Shown here piece after piece: positions 7,307 through 15,661 of a stretch of 24,978 nt of DNA. Positions within the stretch are counted from its first letter, which is position 1; every line of letters begins with the position of its first letter. The notes under the pieces were generated by a model. The model was not told the DNA's origin and made no database searches. It saw nothing but the letters and a program-made list of their open reading frames with translations. Origin of the DNA: Sedimentisphaerales bacterium (lineage in GTDB: Bacteria > Planctomycetota > Phycisphaerae > Sedimentisphaerales > SG8-4); contig JAFGCA010000439.1 in the NCBI GenBank assembly GCA_016932895.1, positions 1 through 24,978 of the forward strand. The letters are read 5' to 3'. Both the position numbers and the translations under genes were made by a program.

Positions 7307-7488
7307 CGGGGACGTGCGGTTCGAGGGCAGCCACCATGGGCAGGTGGTCGTACGAGGAGCTAACGTGCGATTGCAGGCCGTGGCAAGGCTGTCGGGAACA
7401 TTGAGAAGCACGCACCTTCCTTGTATCCGTTTGTGCCGTATGCGTATCAATGAAGCCGTCACTGCCACTGCATGAAGGAGGGCCGCAA

Positions 7489-8994
7489 ATGTTCAGGCAA
7501 GACACCACAACCTTGAAGCACTTCGCACGAATCACATACTTTCTTGCAGCCGCCGTGTCTCTGGCCGCCGGCAGCGCCTGCTCGGCCGACGGCGGCGAGA
7601 ATGGGGCCATCGAGGGGACCTGGATCACCGCCCTGACCACTCCGGCCGGGAACATGCTCCTGACCCTGACCGTCTCCCCGCTGGACCTGGCGCAGACCCG
7701 CTTCTCGGCCGCGATGCAGCCAGTCAATGAGAACCCAACGCACTTCGGCCTGTTCCCGCAGGCCGACCGCGCGACCCACTGGGCCGGGCACGTCGTTCAG
7801 AGGGACCTCCAAAGCTACGAGGGCAAGTTCGTGAGCTATCTGACCCGGATGGTCGTGCCCGGCGAAGGCGCTACGCCGCGATCCGAGACGATTGCCATTC
7901 TGGTTCTGACTGCGACCCTGGGTTTTACGGACCCGAACACCCTGGCCGGCGAAGCCACGGTCGCCGCCTACCAGGCCGATCAGGACGCCGACGAGGACGG
8001 CCTGCCGGATGATGGCGAGACCCCGGTCAATATCTCGGCCTTCCCCTGCACGGCCAGGCGCTTCGGCCCGACGCCTCCGCCCGAACCGCAGCCCCCTGCC
8101 GAGACGATTGAAGTGACCGTCGGTGACGAGTTCACGATCTCTCTCGATTCGAATGCGACCACGGGATACTCCTGGGAACTGACCAGCCCCCTGCCGGCGT
8201 GGCTGGAGCTGATCGGCACCGAATACATCCTCACGCCAACCGATCCGCCGATCCCTGGAGGCGGCGGCGTCGAAGGATGGACGTTCCGCGCCAACGGTGC
8301 CGGCACAGCTACGATCACCTTTGAGTATCGCCGGCCATGGGAGACGGACCAGCCACCGGCCGAGCGCAAGACGTTTGTAATTATCGCCCGTCCTGCGCGA
8401 GAGACGATTGAAGTGACCGTCGGCCAGAATTTCGTGATCTCCCTGCAGTCGAATCCGACCACGGGATACTCCTGGGAACTGACCAGCCCGTTGCCGACGT
8501 GGCTGGTGTTGGTCGGCTCCGAATACATTCCCGCGCCGACCGACCCGCCGATGGTCGGGTCCGGCGGAGTCGAGGAGTGGACGTTCCGGGCCAATGCCGC
8601 AGGCACGGCCACCATCACATTCGAGTATCGCCGCCCGTGGGAAAAGGACCAGTCGCCGGCCGAGCGAAAGACGTTTGTCATCGTCGCGCGAGCCCAAGGA
8701 GAGCAGATGCAAGTCACCGTCGGCCAGGATTTCGTGATCTCCCTGGAATCGAATCCGAGTACGGGTTTCTCCTGGGAGCTGACCAGCCCGTTGCCGGCGT
8801 GGCTGGCGTTGATCGGCACGGAATACATCCCCACGCCGACCGACCCGCCGATGATCGGGTCCGGCGGCGTCGAGGAATGGACGTTCCGCGCCAACGCCGC
8901 GGGTACGGCCACGCTCACCCTGGCCTACCGCCAGCCGTGGGCCACAAACGAACCGCCGGCCGATCAGAAAACCTTCGTCATCGTCGCTCAATGA
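7489..8994 (+). CDS. Exported protein with three tandem chagasin-type (I42) inhibitor domains
   Basis: A 501-residue protein. ATG 7489 is chosen for the GAAGGAGGG site six bases upstream. Residues 1 to about 30 are a signal sequence ending GSA-C31, so it may be a lipoprotein, although the lipobox is imperfect. Residues 35-195 form a region I do not recognise, with an Asp-rich DQDADEDGLPDDGE segment like a calcium-binding linker, then a Pro-rich hinge. Residues 205-304, 305-404 and 405-501 are three copies of one domain. Each has the family's three loops: NxTTGYSW (NPSTGFSW in the third), a G-rich GGGGV/GSGGV loop, and RRPW (RQPW in the third). Chagasin-family proteins block papain-type cysteine peptidases with these loops. 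Inhibition of an external or self protease is inferred. Confidence 0.9.
   Translation: MFRQDTTTLKHFARITYFLAAAVSLAAGSACSADGGENGAIEGTWITALTTPAGNMLLTLTVSPLDLAQTRFSAAMQPVNENPTHFGLFPQADRATHWAGHVVQRDLQSYEGKFVSYLTRMVVPGEGATPRSETIAILVLTATLGFTDPNTLAGEATVAAYQADQDADEDGLPDDGETPVNISAFPCTARRFGPTPPPEPQPPAETIEVTVGDEFTISLDSNATTGYSWELTSPLPAWLELIGTEYILTPTDPPIPGGGGVEGWTFRANGAGTATITFEYRRPWETDQPPAERKTFVIIARPARETIEVTVGQNFVISLQSNPTTGYSWELTSPLPTWLVLVGSEYIPAPTDPPMVGSGGVEEWTFRANAAGTATITFEYRRPWEKDQSPAERKTFVIVARAQGEQMQVTVGQDFVISLESNPSTGFSWELTSPLPAWLALIGTEYIPTPTDPPMIGSGGVEEWTFRANAAGTATLTLAYRQPWATNEPPADQKTFVIVAQ
8101..8994 (+). repeat. Three in-phase 300-bp tandem repeats within the I42 gene
   Basis: The repeats begin at 8101, 8401 and 8701, with an exact period of 300 bases; the last is cut short by the stop codon. 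Copies 1 and 2 share their first 23 bases exactly, and copies 2 and 3 share long identical stretches, so the domains arose by recent gene-internal duplication. Confidence 0.92.
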
Positions 8995-9049
8995 CGAGTG
9001 GCCCTGCGCGCCGTAGCCTGACAGGGATTGCGATTAGCCCGCGCGAGGG

Positions 9050-9153
9050 TTGTCATTCTGAACGAAGCGCAGCGTTGTAAAGGATCTGGGCTGCGTGCGG
9101 GAGAGACTCGTCCTTCTCAGGCCAGATCCTTCGCCTGTCGCTCAGGATGACAA
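9050..9153. repeat. Dispersed palindromic repeat, copy 1
   Basis: The ends are imperfect inverted copies: TTGTCATTCTGAACG at 9050 onward and CGCTCAGGATGACAA at 9139-9153. Inside, AAGGATCTGGGC mirrors GGCCAGATCCTT. It belongs to a TGTCATTCTGA-type intergenic repeat common in environmental genomes. A second, diverged copy lies at 19561-19656. There is no coding content. Confidence 0.8.
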
Positions 9154-9260
9154 GGTCCTATCGCGCAGGAATTCTCCCTGATCTGTATGAAACGGGCGCG
9201 CTCGAAACGGAGAACCAAGAGCGACGTTTCGACGCAGAGAGACCTTCCACGGTTTTTCAC

Positions 9261-10211
9261 TCAACTGGAATCCCTTAATCCGTCTTTGGTGATGCCCAGC
9301 TCGTCGATGTACTTGCGAATCATCTCTCGCTGCGGCTCGCGAAAGCGATGGAACGGCTCGGCCAGGAAATCATTGCAGATCCCCAGGCACGACAGGGCAC
9401 ACTTGAGTCCCTTTAAGAAGCTCGATCCATAACGCCCGACACTGTAGAGCGTCGCATCGAGTCGCACGACCGTATTGTGCAGCGACGTCACCCGGGCGAG
9501 GTCTTTGGCACAGGCGGCCTCGTACAGATCGACGTAGAGTCGCGGCAAGAGATTGGCCCCGCCGCAAACGCCGCCGTGCCCACCCAGTAGAATCGTCTCG
9601 GCCAGGAGCTCCTCGGGCCCCATCAGAAGCGAAAAGTCCGGCCGATCCTCCAGCACCGATTGGAGCTGGTGGAAATAGATCATGTTGGCGGAGCTGTCCT
9701 TGAGACCGACGACACCGGGCAGCTCGGCCGCGGCCTTGACCGTGTCGGGCTCGAACATGGGTTTCGGCCGGTTGGGCATGTTGTACAGAAACAAGGGCAA
9801 CGACAACTCCGCCAGCAGATGCTTGAGGTACTCCAGCAGCTCGGGCTGTCCGGCCGGGAAATAATAGGGAGGAGCCAGCACCAGCCCCTGTGCCCCCGAT
9901 TCGGCGGCCTTGCTCGCCAGATTCACGGATTCGACGAAAGACGTATCGGCGATGCCCACGAGGACGGGCACCCGCCCGGCAACCAGCGCGCAGACACGCT
10001 CGGTCAACTCGTGTCGCAGTCGATGGCTCAGGCTGGGTGCCTCGCCGGTCGTGCCCAGGACAAAGAGCCCGTGGACACCGCCGGCGATGACGTGCTCGAT
10101 CAGCCTCTCCAGACCCTCGGCGTCGAGCGTGTCCCGATCCCGCAACGGCGTCACCATCGGCACAATGATCCCACGCAACGGCCTGGCCAACGTTTCTCCA
10201 CTGCCATCCAT
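9261..10211 (-). CDS. Dihydrodipicolinate synthase family aldolase
   Basis: A 316-residue TIM-barrel class I aldolase. The ATG at 10211 has GGAGG 9 bases upstream; the frame upstream to 10286 has no better site. Visible active-site features: GTTGE (53-57), the Tyr pair in PPYYF (116-117), the catalytic Tyr Y143 in LYNMPNRP with R148 behind it, and the Schiff-base Lys K171 in GLKDSS. The family includes DapA, N-acetylneuraminate lyase and keto-acid-sugar aldolases. It stands alone, far from lysine genes, so I do not call it dapA; a sugar-acid aldolase is as likely. Its leader has a GAGCCG/CGGCTC hairpin (10242-10247 with 10255-10260). Confidence 0.9.
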   Translation of the reverse strand: MDGSGETLARPLRGIIVPMVTPLRDRDTLDAEGLERLIEHVIAGGVHGLFVLGTTGEAPSLSHRLRHELTERVCALVAGRVPVLVGIADTSFVESVNLASKAAESGAQGLVLAPPYYFPAGQPELLEYLKHLLAELSLPLFLYNMPNRPKPMFEPDTVKAAAELPGVVGLKDSSANMIYFHQLQSVLEDRPDFSLLMGPEELLAETILLGGHGGVCGGANLLPRLYVDLYEAACAKDLARVTSLHNTVVRLDATLYSVGRYGSSFLKGLKCALSCLGICNDFLAEPFHRFREPQREMIRKYIDELGITKDGLRDSS

Positions 10212-10481
10212 CTCGATCAGCCTCCAACAAACGATCTGTCCGAGCCGCAGTCGACGGCTCACATGATTGCAGAAGTACGAGACCAATTATGAGCCACCGA
10301 TGCCCCCTTGCCAAGCGTTTCTTGCGTACCGTCGTCACGAGACTCGATGAAGGCAGCCGGTAATCCCTTTCGTTCGCCACGCTCTGCCCGGGCGTCACCC
10401 TTTTTCTTGGATTCTCCGGCCGCGTAGGGTTAGTATTGCCGGCGGCAAGCAGTTTGGGCAATAGGGGAAAGGAGGTTCATG

Positions 10482-11280
10482 ATGAACGGCCGGCTTTGTG
10501 CGATCGCCACACGCATCATCGCAACAACAGCCTTTCTGTGTCCATGCCCCTTGGCACGCCCGACTGAAACTGGTGCGGGCCACGATTCGGCGGGCGGACG
10601 CCCGCGTGGAAGTGGCATGCTGCGATACTGCACTCTGCTCGGCCCCCGACCCGACAAGGTCTTTTACGTCCGATATGTAGGAATCGGAGTGGACAAGGAT
10701 GCCTCCGACGTATTCCTGTCATAACGCGGTCGCCGTCGACTCTGCGGGCTGCGCGTATGTTTGCAGTCTCAGCGTTTCTCCGCAAGACCCCGCCACGTTC
10801 GGTGCGTTCGACACGACACACAACGGCGGACACAACGTGTATCTGCTCAAGCTCGACCCCACGGGCAGCCGGACGCTCTGGGCCACCTACCTCGGCGGAA
10901 AGAGCGACGACAGGCCCAAGGATCTGACCGTCGATGCCGCAGGCAACGTGTATGTGACAGGACGCACAAACTCCGACGATTTCCCCACGACCCAAACGGC
11001 GGTAGACAGGAGCCCAAACGGCCACTATGACATGTTCCTGGCCGTGATCGATGCCTCCGGCGGCAAGCTGCTCTATTCCACGGTCATGGGAGGCAAGAGC
11101 TACGACACGGGCGAAACGTTGGTCCTCGACCGGCACAACGGCCTCTACATAGCCGGCACGACGCGATCGGCGGATTTCCCCACAACCGAAAACGCCTATG
11201 AGCGGGTGCACAGCGGCTATAAAGCGAGTAAATTCGGCGGCGACGTCTTCGTCTGCAAGTTCAACTTTAGAGTTAGATAA
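10482..11280 (+). pseudogene. SBBP-repeat exported protein, frameshifted near 10722
   Basis: Two consecutive frames make up one gene. The first starts at ATG 10482 (or 10479) behind AAAGGAGG, has a signal peptide (MNGRLCAIATRII... to PLARP), and ends in TAA at 10722-10724 just after VGIGVDKDASDVFLS. The second frame, one base on, continues with NAVAVDSAGCAYV and then SBBP (beta-propeller-like) units such as LTVDAAGNVYVTGRTNSDDFPTT, stopping at 11280. Deleting one T at 10722 fuses them into a regular SBBP unit, DASDVFLS-NAVAVDSAGCAYV. So either a true frameshift mutation or a sequencing error splits a protein of about 265 residues. The family's function is not well known. It is 31 bases upstream of the next gene. 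Confidence 0.8.
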
Positions 11281-11311
11281 CGACCCCTGGTCCAAACGCA
11301 AAGGAGCGGAA

Positions 11312-12916
11312 ATGAGAAATGCGCAAGAGCCGAACGGTGATAATCGAGAAACGCGCTTCCCGAGCGGCAGCGGCGGCGGGACTAAGGCTTTTGCCTGGAA
11401 CCGCATGCAATGGCAGCATATCCGGCGGATGCTTGCAGCGCTTGCGATCACTTTGGCAGGGAGCACTGCGGCTTGGACGCAGATCGTCGTCGATGGACGG
11501 TACTGGAGCTATGACGGGCGACGCGTGCTGCTGCTGGGCGGCTGGAATCACGGCCACAATCCGTTCATCGACCACGACACGGACAACGACAAGGACAATC
11601 AGGGCGTAAGCACGCCGGCGCAGATCGAAAAGGCCCTGGATGAACTGGCCGGCGCGGGCGGGAATCTGCTGCGCTGTGTGCTCGATCCGGGGATGGCCGC
11701 CGGGATACAGGGATTCGACTTCTGCGCCAAATCGGGCGCGCGGTACGATCTGAACACCATGACCGGCCCGTTCTGGGAACGCATCGAGACCTTCATCGCC
11801 GAAGCCCAAGAGCGCGACATCATCGTGCAAATCGAGCTCTGGGACCGATTCGACTGGATCGACGGCAGTTGGGGATCCTGGCCCGTGAGCCCCTGGAACC
11901 CGAAGAACAACGTCAACTACACGACGGAGTCGTCGGGACTGGCCACCTCGTACCAGTCATTCGCCCGGCATCCCTTCCTTCACGGGGTGCCGGGGCATCC
12001 GGAATACGAGAAGGCGCCGGGGCCCCGGAAGAAGAAGTACGACCTGGTCCGAAACTTCCAAGACAAGTTCGTGGACAAGCTGCTCTCGATCACGTTGCGT
12101 CACGGGAACGTGCTCTATTGCATGAACAACGAAACGCATGCCGACCCGGCCTGGGGACAATACTGGATGCAATTCATCGAACGCAAGGCGAAGGCGGAGA
12201 GCAAGAGCGTATCGACGACCGATATGTTCGACGACGTCTACCGGGCCCAAAGCTCGCGCGGGCTCACCTGGCAGCTCGCCCATCGGGATGCATACGACTA
12301 CGTCGATGCGTCGCAGGCCAACAGCAGGCACGCGGACGAGGCCCACTGGAACGCGGTAAGATGGATCGCCGAGGCGGCCCGCAAGACCGACCCGCCCTAC
12401 CTGCTGCACATGACCAAGATTTACGGCAACGACCTCGCCCTGGACGGCAAACCGTGGAGCCGCTTCAAGCCCGGAGACAGTGACAACGCCATCGAGGAAT
12501 GGTGGCGCAATCTGCTGGCCGGCGTAGCCGGAGTGCGGTTTCATCGCCCTACCGCCGGCATCGGCCTGTGCCCTGAGTCGAAGAACTGCATCCGCGCCAC
12601 ACGAAAGGTCGAAAGCAAGGTGAAGTTCTGGGACGTCGAGCCCCGACTGGACTTGTTGACCGACCGCCGGCCCGACGAGGCGTACCTCGCGGCCGATCCC
12701 GGCAGCGCGTACATCCTCTACTTCACCAAGAACGGCGGCGGCTCCGTCGGCCTCAAGCTGGACGACTATCGAGGCAAAATCTTCGAGCTGCATTGGGTCA
12801 ACGTCGCCACCGGCAACTGGGGCCCCGCCACCACGATACGCGGCGGAAGCACAATCACCATCACCCGCCCCACCGCCTCGGCGCACTGGGTCGCAACGAT
12901 CGTCGCGGGCAAGTGA
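11312..12916 (+). CDS. Glycoside-hydrolase-like TIM-barrel protein with C-terminal collagen-binding-type domain
   Basis: ATG 11312 is chosen for AAGGAG six bases upstream, giving 534 residues; a second possible start, ATG 11405 (MQWQHIRRM), lies directly before the signal-peptide stretch (LAALAITLAGSTAAW). The barrel begins at YWSYDGRRVLLLGGWNHGHN. Two acidic residues sit where glycosidases of clan A-type barrels place theirs: E175 in QIELWDRFDW, and E274 in MNNETHADP at the end of a strand (the NE motif). Residues from about 446 to the end resemble the small beta domain named 'putative collagen-binding domain' (EAYLAADPGSAYILYF...WVNVATGNWG), often found behind apiosidase-like DUF4038 barrels. 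An exported polysaccharide hydrolase is likely; the substrate is unknown. Confidence 0.8.
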   Translation: MRNAQEPNGDNRETRFPSGSGGGTKAFAWNRMQWQHIRRMLAALAITLAGSTAAWTQIVVDGRYWSYDGRRVLLLGGWNHGHNPFIDHDTDNDKDNQGVSTPAQIEKALDELAGAGGNLLRCVLDPGMAAGIQGFDFCAKSGARYDLNTMTGPFWERIETFIAEAQERDIIVQIELWDRFDWIDGSWGSWPVSPWNPKNNVNYTTESSGLATSYQSFARHPFLHGVPGHPEYEKAPGPRKKKYDLVRNFQDKFVDKLLSITLRHGNVLYCMNNETHADPAWGQYWMQFIERKAKAESKSVSTTDMFDDVYRAQSSRGLTWQLAHRDAYDYVDASQANSRHADEAHWNAVRWIAEAARKTDPPYLLHMTKIYGNDLALDGKPWSRFKPGDSDNAIEEWWRNLLAGVAGVRFHRPTAGIGLCPESKNCIRATRKVESKVKFWDVEPRLDLLTDRRPDEAYLAADPGSAYILYFTKNGGGSVGLKLDDYRGKIFELHWVNVATGNWGPATTIRGGSTITITRPTASAHWVATIVAGK

Positions 12917-13003
12917 AAACCGTCACTGCGCTTCCAGGAGCGGAGTTCTGCCGATTGCGCCTTTGCCCGAGCGGACCAGCCGTGTCCCCGCCCACCTTTC
13001 GCA

Positions 13004-13032
13004 TTGACAGAATCGGGGCGGATCGGTATGCT
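13004..13032 (+). promoter_or_regulatory. Promoter of the structured segment
   Basis: TTGACA (13004-13009), a 17-base spacer, then TATGCT (13027-13032). The nearest good start codon is 364 bases downstream, so the first product is an untranslated RNA or a long leader. Confidence 0.7.
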
Positions 13033-13038
13033 AATAGG

Positions 13039-13305
13039 TAGCGTGACGAACCCAACGGCGCAGGGACGCCGGAAAGAGGAAAACAGTCACGAAGCGAAAG
13101 CGGCGAAGCTATGGACGTCTCCATACAAGAAGCTGGTACGCGGGGCACACCCCAGGTTTTTCGAGCAGAGCAGTAGGGTGACTTCTCAACCCACGCGTAC
13201 CGACGTGAGTCGGACATGAACCGTGGCGCGTGAGGTCAGCGCGCGCGAGGGAAGGCCCGGCAGAACGCCAGGCACGCTCGAACGCTGGCAATGTGGCCGT
13301 TTTTT
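13039..13305 (+). ncRNA. Candidate structured RNA or long leader, unknown class
   Basis: Predicted to start about 7 bases after the -10 box. Helices seen by eye: CGTGAC (13042-13047) with GTCACG (13086-13091), enclosing CGGCG/CGCCG (13056-13060 with 13067-13071); TATGG/CCATA around ACGTCT; GGTACGCG (13135-13142) with CGCGTACC (13194-13201), extended by GGG/CCC across one bulge; GGGG-CACA-CCCC (13142-13153) as an alternative hairpin followed by AGG and five T; GGGT/ACCC (13176-13179 with 13189-13192); GAC-GTGA-GTC capped by a GNRA loop (13202-13211 within 13200-13213); and GCCAG/CTGGC (13267-13271 with 13285-13289) followed at a distance by six T. It matches no RNA class I know. It may instead be the 5' leader of the carboxypeptidase gene. 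Confidence 0.45.
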
Positions 13306-13367
13306 GGGGTATCTCTGTGTAGAACCGCACGGCTTGCCAGAAAAACTCATCGTGGCTTGCGGCGGTG

Positions 13368-13376
13368 TGGTAGAAT
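13368..13376 (+). promoter_or_regulatory. Extended -10 promoter before the M14 gene
   Basis: TGG followed by TAGAAT (13371-13376) gives an extended -10 box with no good -35. It would start transcription near 13383, leaving only a short leader with the GGAAGG ribosome site before ATG 13396. Confidence 0.4.
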
Positions 13377-13395
13377 ATGGAGTGGAAGGTGCTGG

Positions 13396-15645
13396 ATGAT
13401 ACGTTGGAAAGAATGCAGAGGACATGCGGAGGTATTCATCGTCCTGGTTCTGGCGCTGGCGGCCTCCGGCGGCAGCCTGCAGCGGGCGTCCATCCTGGTG
13501 GACGTGCAGACCGCCGAACCCGGTGACGTGCAGACGCTGGCGGAGATGGGCCTCGACGTCTGGGAGGTCCGCGAGGGCGCCATCGTGGCTTTGGTCACGC
13601 CCGAGGAACTGGCGGAGATGGCCCGGCGCGGACTTGCGACCGAGGTCGTCGAGCCCAACGTGTACGAGTTTCTTGATTCGCCCCACACGCGTGAGATCAC
13701 CCTGGCAGCCGATCCGAACGAACCGGAAGGACGCTACCATTCGTACGAGGAAATCGTCCAGGGCCTCTACGAACTGCTCCCGTCCGGCGTGGCCCACGTC
13801 GAGTCCATCGGAAGCACGATCGAGGGACGAGACATCGTCGCGATCAAGATCAGCGACCATCCCGAGATCGACGAGGATGATGAACCCGAGCTTCTGTTCG
13901 TGGGCTGCCACCACGCGCGGGAATGGATTGCCGCCGAGGTGCCGTTCTTCCTGGCCCGCCATTTGGCCGGCAACTATGAAGCGGACGAGAAAGTCGCGCG
14001 GTGGGTAAACGCCTGTGAGATATGGATCGTGCCGGTGGTGAATCCGGACGGCCTCGAGTACAGCCGCACCGCAGATCGCCTCTGGCGAAAGAACCGTCGT
14101 GACAATGGGGACGGAACGTTCGGCGTGGACCTGAGCCGCAACTATGGCCGCTTCTGGGGCCTGGAAGGCTCAGTCCCCGACACGTCCAGCCCCAACTATC
14201 GAGGAACGCAACCGTTTTCCGAGCCGGAGGCACAGGCGATTCGAAACCTCGTTCTGCGGTCCGAGTTCCGGACTTTTGTCACCTACCACAGCTACGCTCA
14301 ACTGGTAGTCTATCCCTGGGGCTACACGACTCTTGAAAGTCCCGATGATTGCCTGCTCAGCGGCATGGCGCAGAACGTAGCCGGCCTCCTCGGCGCCGTG
14401 AACGGTCGGGAATACGTCCCCCGGCAATTAGGCTTGTGGTACTTGGTCAGCGGCGACGAGATCGACTGGACCTACGGCCAGTGCGGCATCACCTCACTTT
14501 CGATCGAGCTGCCTCCGGCGACGTCCGAGCAAGGGGGCTTTCTCCTGCCGGCCGATCAAATCGTGCCGACCTGCCAGGAGAACCTGCCGGCGGCTTTCTA
14601 CCTGATCGCCTGGTCCCTCGGATACGGAACCGTCGAGAACGTCACCACGGGCCGGCAGTTCGACCACATTCAAAGCGCCATCTGCGACGCGAACGACGGC
14701 GACGAGATCGTCGTGCACGAAGGCGTCTATCCCGAGCACATCGACTTCCGTGGCAAGTCCCTGATACTTCGCTCCGTCGATCCCAACGACCCAAACGTCG
14801 TGGCCGCCACCGTCATCGCGGGACATCGCCCCGCGCCGCTGGCCACCTTTTCCTCCGGCGAGGACGAAACGTCCGTGCTCAGCGGCCTCACGCTGACGGG
14901 AGGAACGGCGGGCGTCTACTGCGAAGCCGCCTCTCCCACCATCATCCGTTGCACCATTGGCGGCGCGGGCCCCGTTGCCGTGGAAATCTGGTACGGGTAC
15001 GAGCCGTGCCGGCCCCCCGTCATCGACTGTAACATGCTGGGCACAACCGAGCAGCACGACCCGAAAATCGCGCACTGGAAGCTCGACGAACCAGAGGGCA
15101 CCACGGCCCGCGACAGCGCCGGCACGCACGACGCCCTCCTTCTCGGCGATCCCCTCTGGCGACCGAACGACGGGCGGATCGACGGCGCCCTCGAACTCGA
15201 CGGCATCGACGACGGCGCCGAAGCCGATTTCGTTCTGAACCCGGAGAAGACACCCTTCAGCGTCTTCGCCTGGGTCCGGGGCGGTGCCCCCGGCCAGGTC
15301 ATCCTCTCCCAGTCACTGGGGGACAACTGGCTCACCGCCGACCGGTTTTGGGGCCATCTGACCACCGAGATTCAAACGCGCCATACAGCATTCGGCTTCA
15401 GCTCGGAGGCCCCCATCACCGACGGCGACTGGCACCACGTGGGTCTCGTCTGGGACGACGAGGGCACCCGCAGCCTGTACGTCGACGGCCTCGAGACGGC
15501 CCGGGAGACCGGCGTGTACCCATGGGCCTCCTGGTACACCGACGGCGGCGTCCGCATCGGCGCGCCCCGGCAGCCCTTCTCTCCGAACTTCTTCGCCGGA
15601 TGGATCGACGACGTGCGGATTTACAACCGCGCCGTGACGCCTTGA
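13396..15645 (+). CDS. Exported M14 zinc carboxypeptidase with beta-helix and LamG domains
   Basis: A 749-residue protein; ATG 13396 is preceded by GGAAGG six bases upstream, and an export signal follows (VFIVLVLALAASGG). Residues about 35-95 look like a propeptide (VDVQTAEPGDVQTLAEMG...). The M14 catalytic domain, about 110-410, has its zinc ligands H173 and E176 in HHAREW and H298 in TYHSYAQ. It also has NPDGLEYS, RKNRRDN and DLSRNYGRFWG, and the catalytic E371 in SLSIELPP. Residues 415-550 form a short right-handed beta-helix module (DHIQSAICDANDGDEIVVHEG...). Residues 556-749 form a LamG/concanavalin-like jelly roll (HWKLDEPEG...FAGWIDDVRIYNRAV). It releases C-terminal residues from extracellular peptides; the added domains probably bind a surface or glycan. 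Confidence 0.93.
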   Translation: MIRWKECRGHAEVFIVLVLALAASGGSLQRASILVDVQTAEPGDVQTLAEMGLDVWEVREGAIVALVTPEELAEMARRGLATEVVEPNVYEFLDSPHTREITLAADPNEPEGRYHSYEEIVQGLYELLPSGVAHVESIGSTIEGRDIVAIKISDHPEIDEDDEPELLFVGCHHAREWIAAEVPFFLARHLAGNYEADEKVARWVNACEIWIVPVVNPDGLEYSRTADRLWRKNRRDNGDGTFGVDLSRNYGRFWGLEGSVPDTSSPNYRGTQPFSEPEAQAIRNLVLRSEFRTFVTYHSYAQLVVYPWGYTTLESPDDCLLSGMAQNVAGLLGAVNGREYVPRQLGLWYLVSGDEIDWTYGQCGITSLSIELPPATSEQGGFLLPADQIVPTCQENLPAAFYLIAWSLGYGTVENVTTGRQFDHIQSAICDANDGDEIVVHEGVYPEHIDFRGKSLILRSVDPNDPNVVAATVIAGHRPAPLATFSSGEDETSVLSGLTLTGGTAGVYCEAASPTIIRCTIGGAGPVAVEIWYGYEPCRPPVIDCNMLGTTEQHDPKIAHWKLDEPEGTTARDSAGTHDALLLGDPLWRPNDGRIDGALELDGIDDGAEADFVLNPEKTPFSVFAWVRGGAPGQVILSQSLGDNWLTADRFWGHLTTEIQTRHTAFGFSSEAPITDGDWHHVGLVWDDEGTRSLYVDGLETARETGVYPWASWYTDGGVRIGAPRQPFSPNFFAGWIDDVRIYNRAVTP

Positions 15646-15661
15646 AAAGTCACCACGAGGG

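Larger units (their letters stand above)
12917..13395 (+). other. 480-bp intergenic segment holding a promoter and structured RNA candidate
   Basis: There is no credible protein on either strand. It contains a consensus promoter (13004-13032), a stretch with many strong helices (13042-13289), T-runs at 13157-13161 and 13300-13305, and an extended -10 site just before the carboxypeptidase gene (13368-13376). Confidence 0.6.

Noticed and set aside
6006..7727. Long open frame on the minus strand opposite the zinc alcohol dehydrogenase
   Set aside because: The opposite strand encodes a complete dehydrogenase with all zinc ligands; the minus frame also crosses the tRNA and a promoter and has no recognisable protein. 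It is a by-product of high GC.
7459..8991. Long minus-strand frames opposite the I42 gene, with apparent repeats
   Set aside because: The repeats only mirror the 300-bp repeats of the plus-strand gene, which has the signal peptide and family loops.
8101..8994. CRISPR-like or tandem satellite repeat
   Set aside because: The 300-bp period is in reading phase and encodes a known protein domain.
9261..10211. Naming the aldolase dapA
   Set aside because: No lysine pathway context; the family covers several aldolases with the same active-site motifs.
13086..13145. Resemblance to a cyclic-di-GMP (GEMM) riboswitch: TCACGAA, GCGAAAGC, GGCGAAGCTATGG
   Set aside because: The conserved GGCAAACC and GACGCAAAGCC core is missing and the first helix is too short; the likeness is partial and may be chance.
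13039..13305. RNase P RNA, tmRNA, SRP RNA or 6S RNA as identity for the structured segment
   Set aside because: None of the conserved sequence blocks I know for these RNAs is present.
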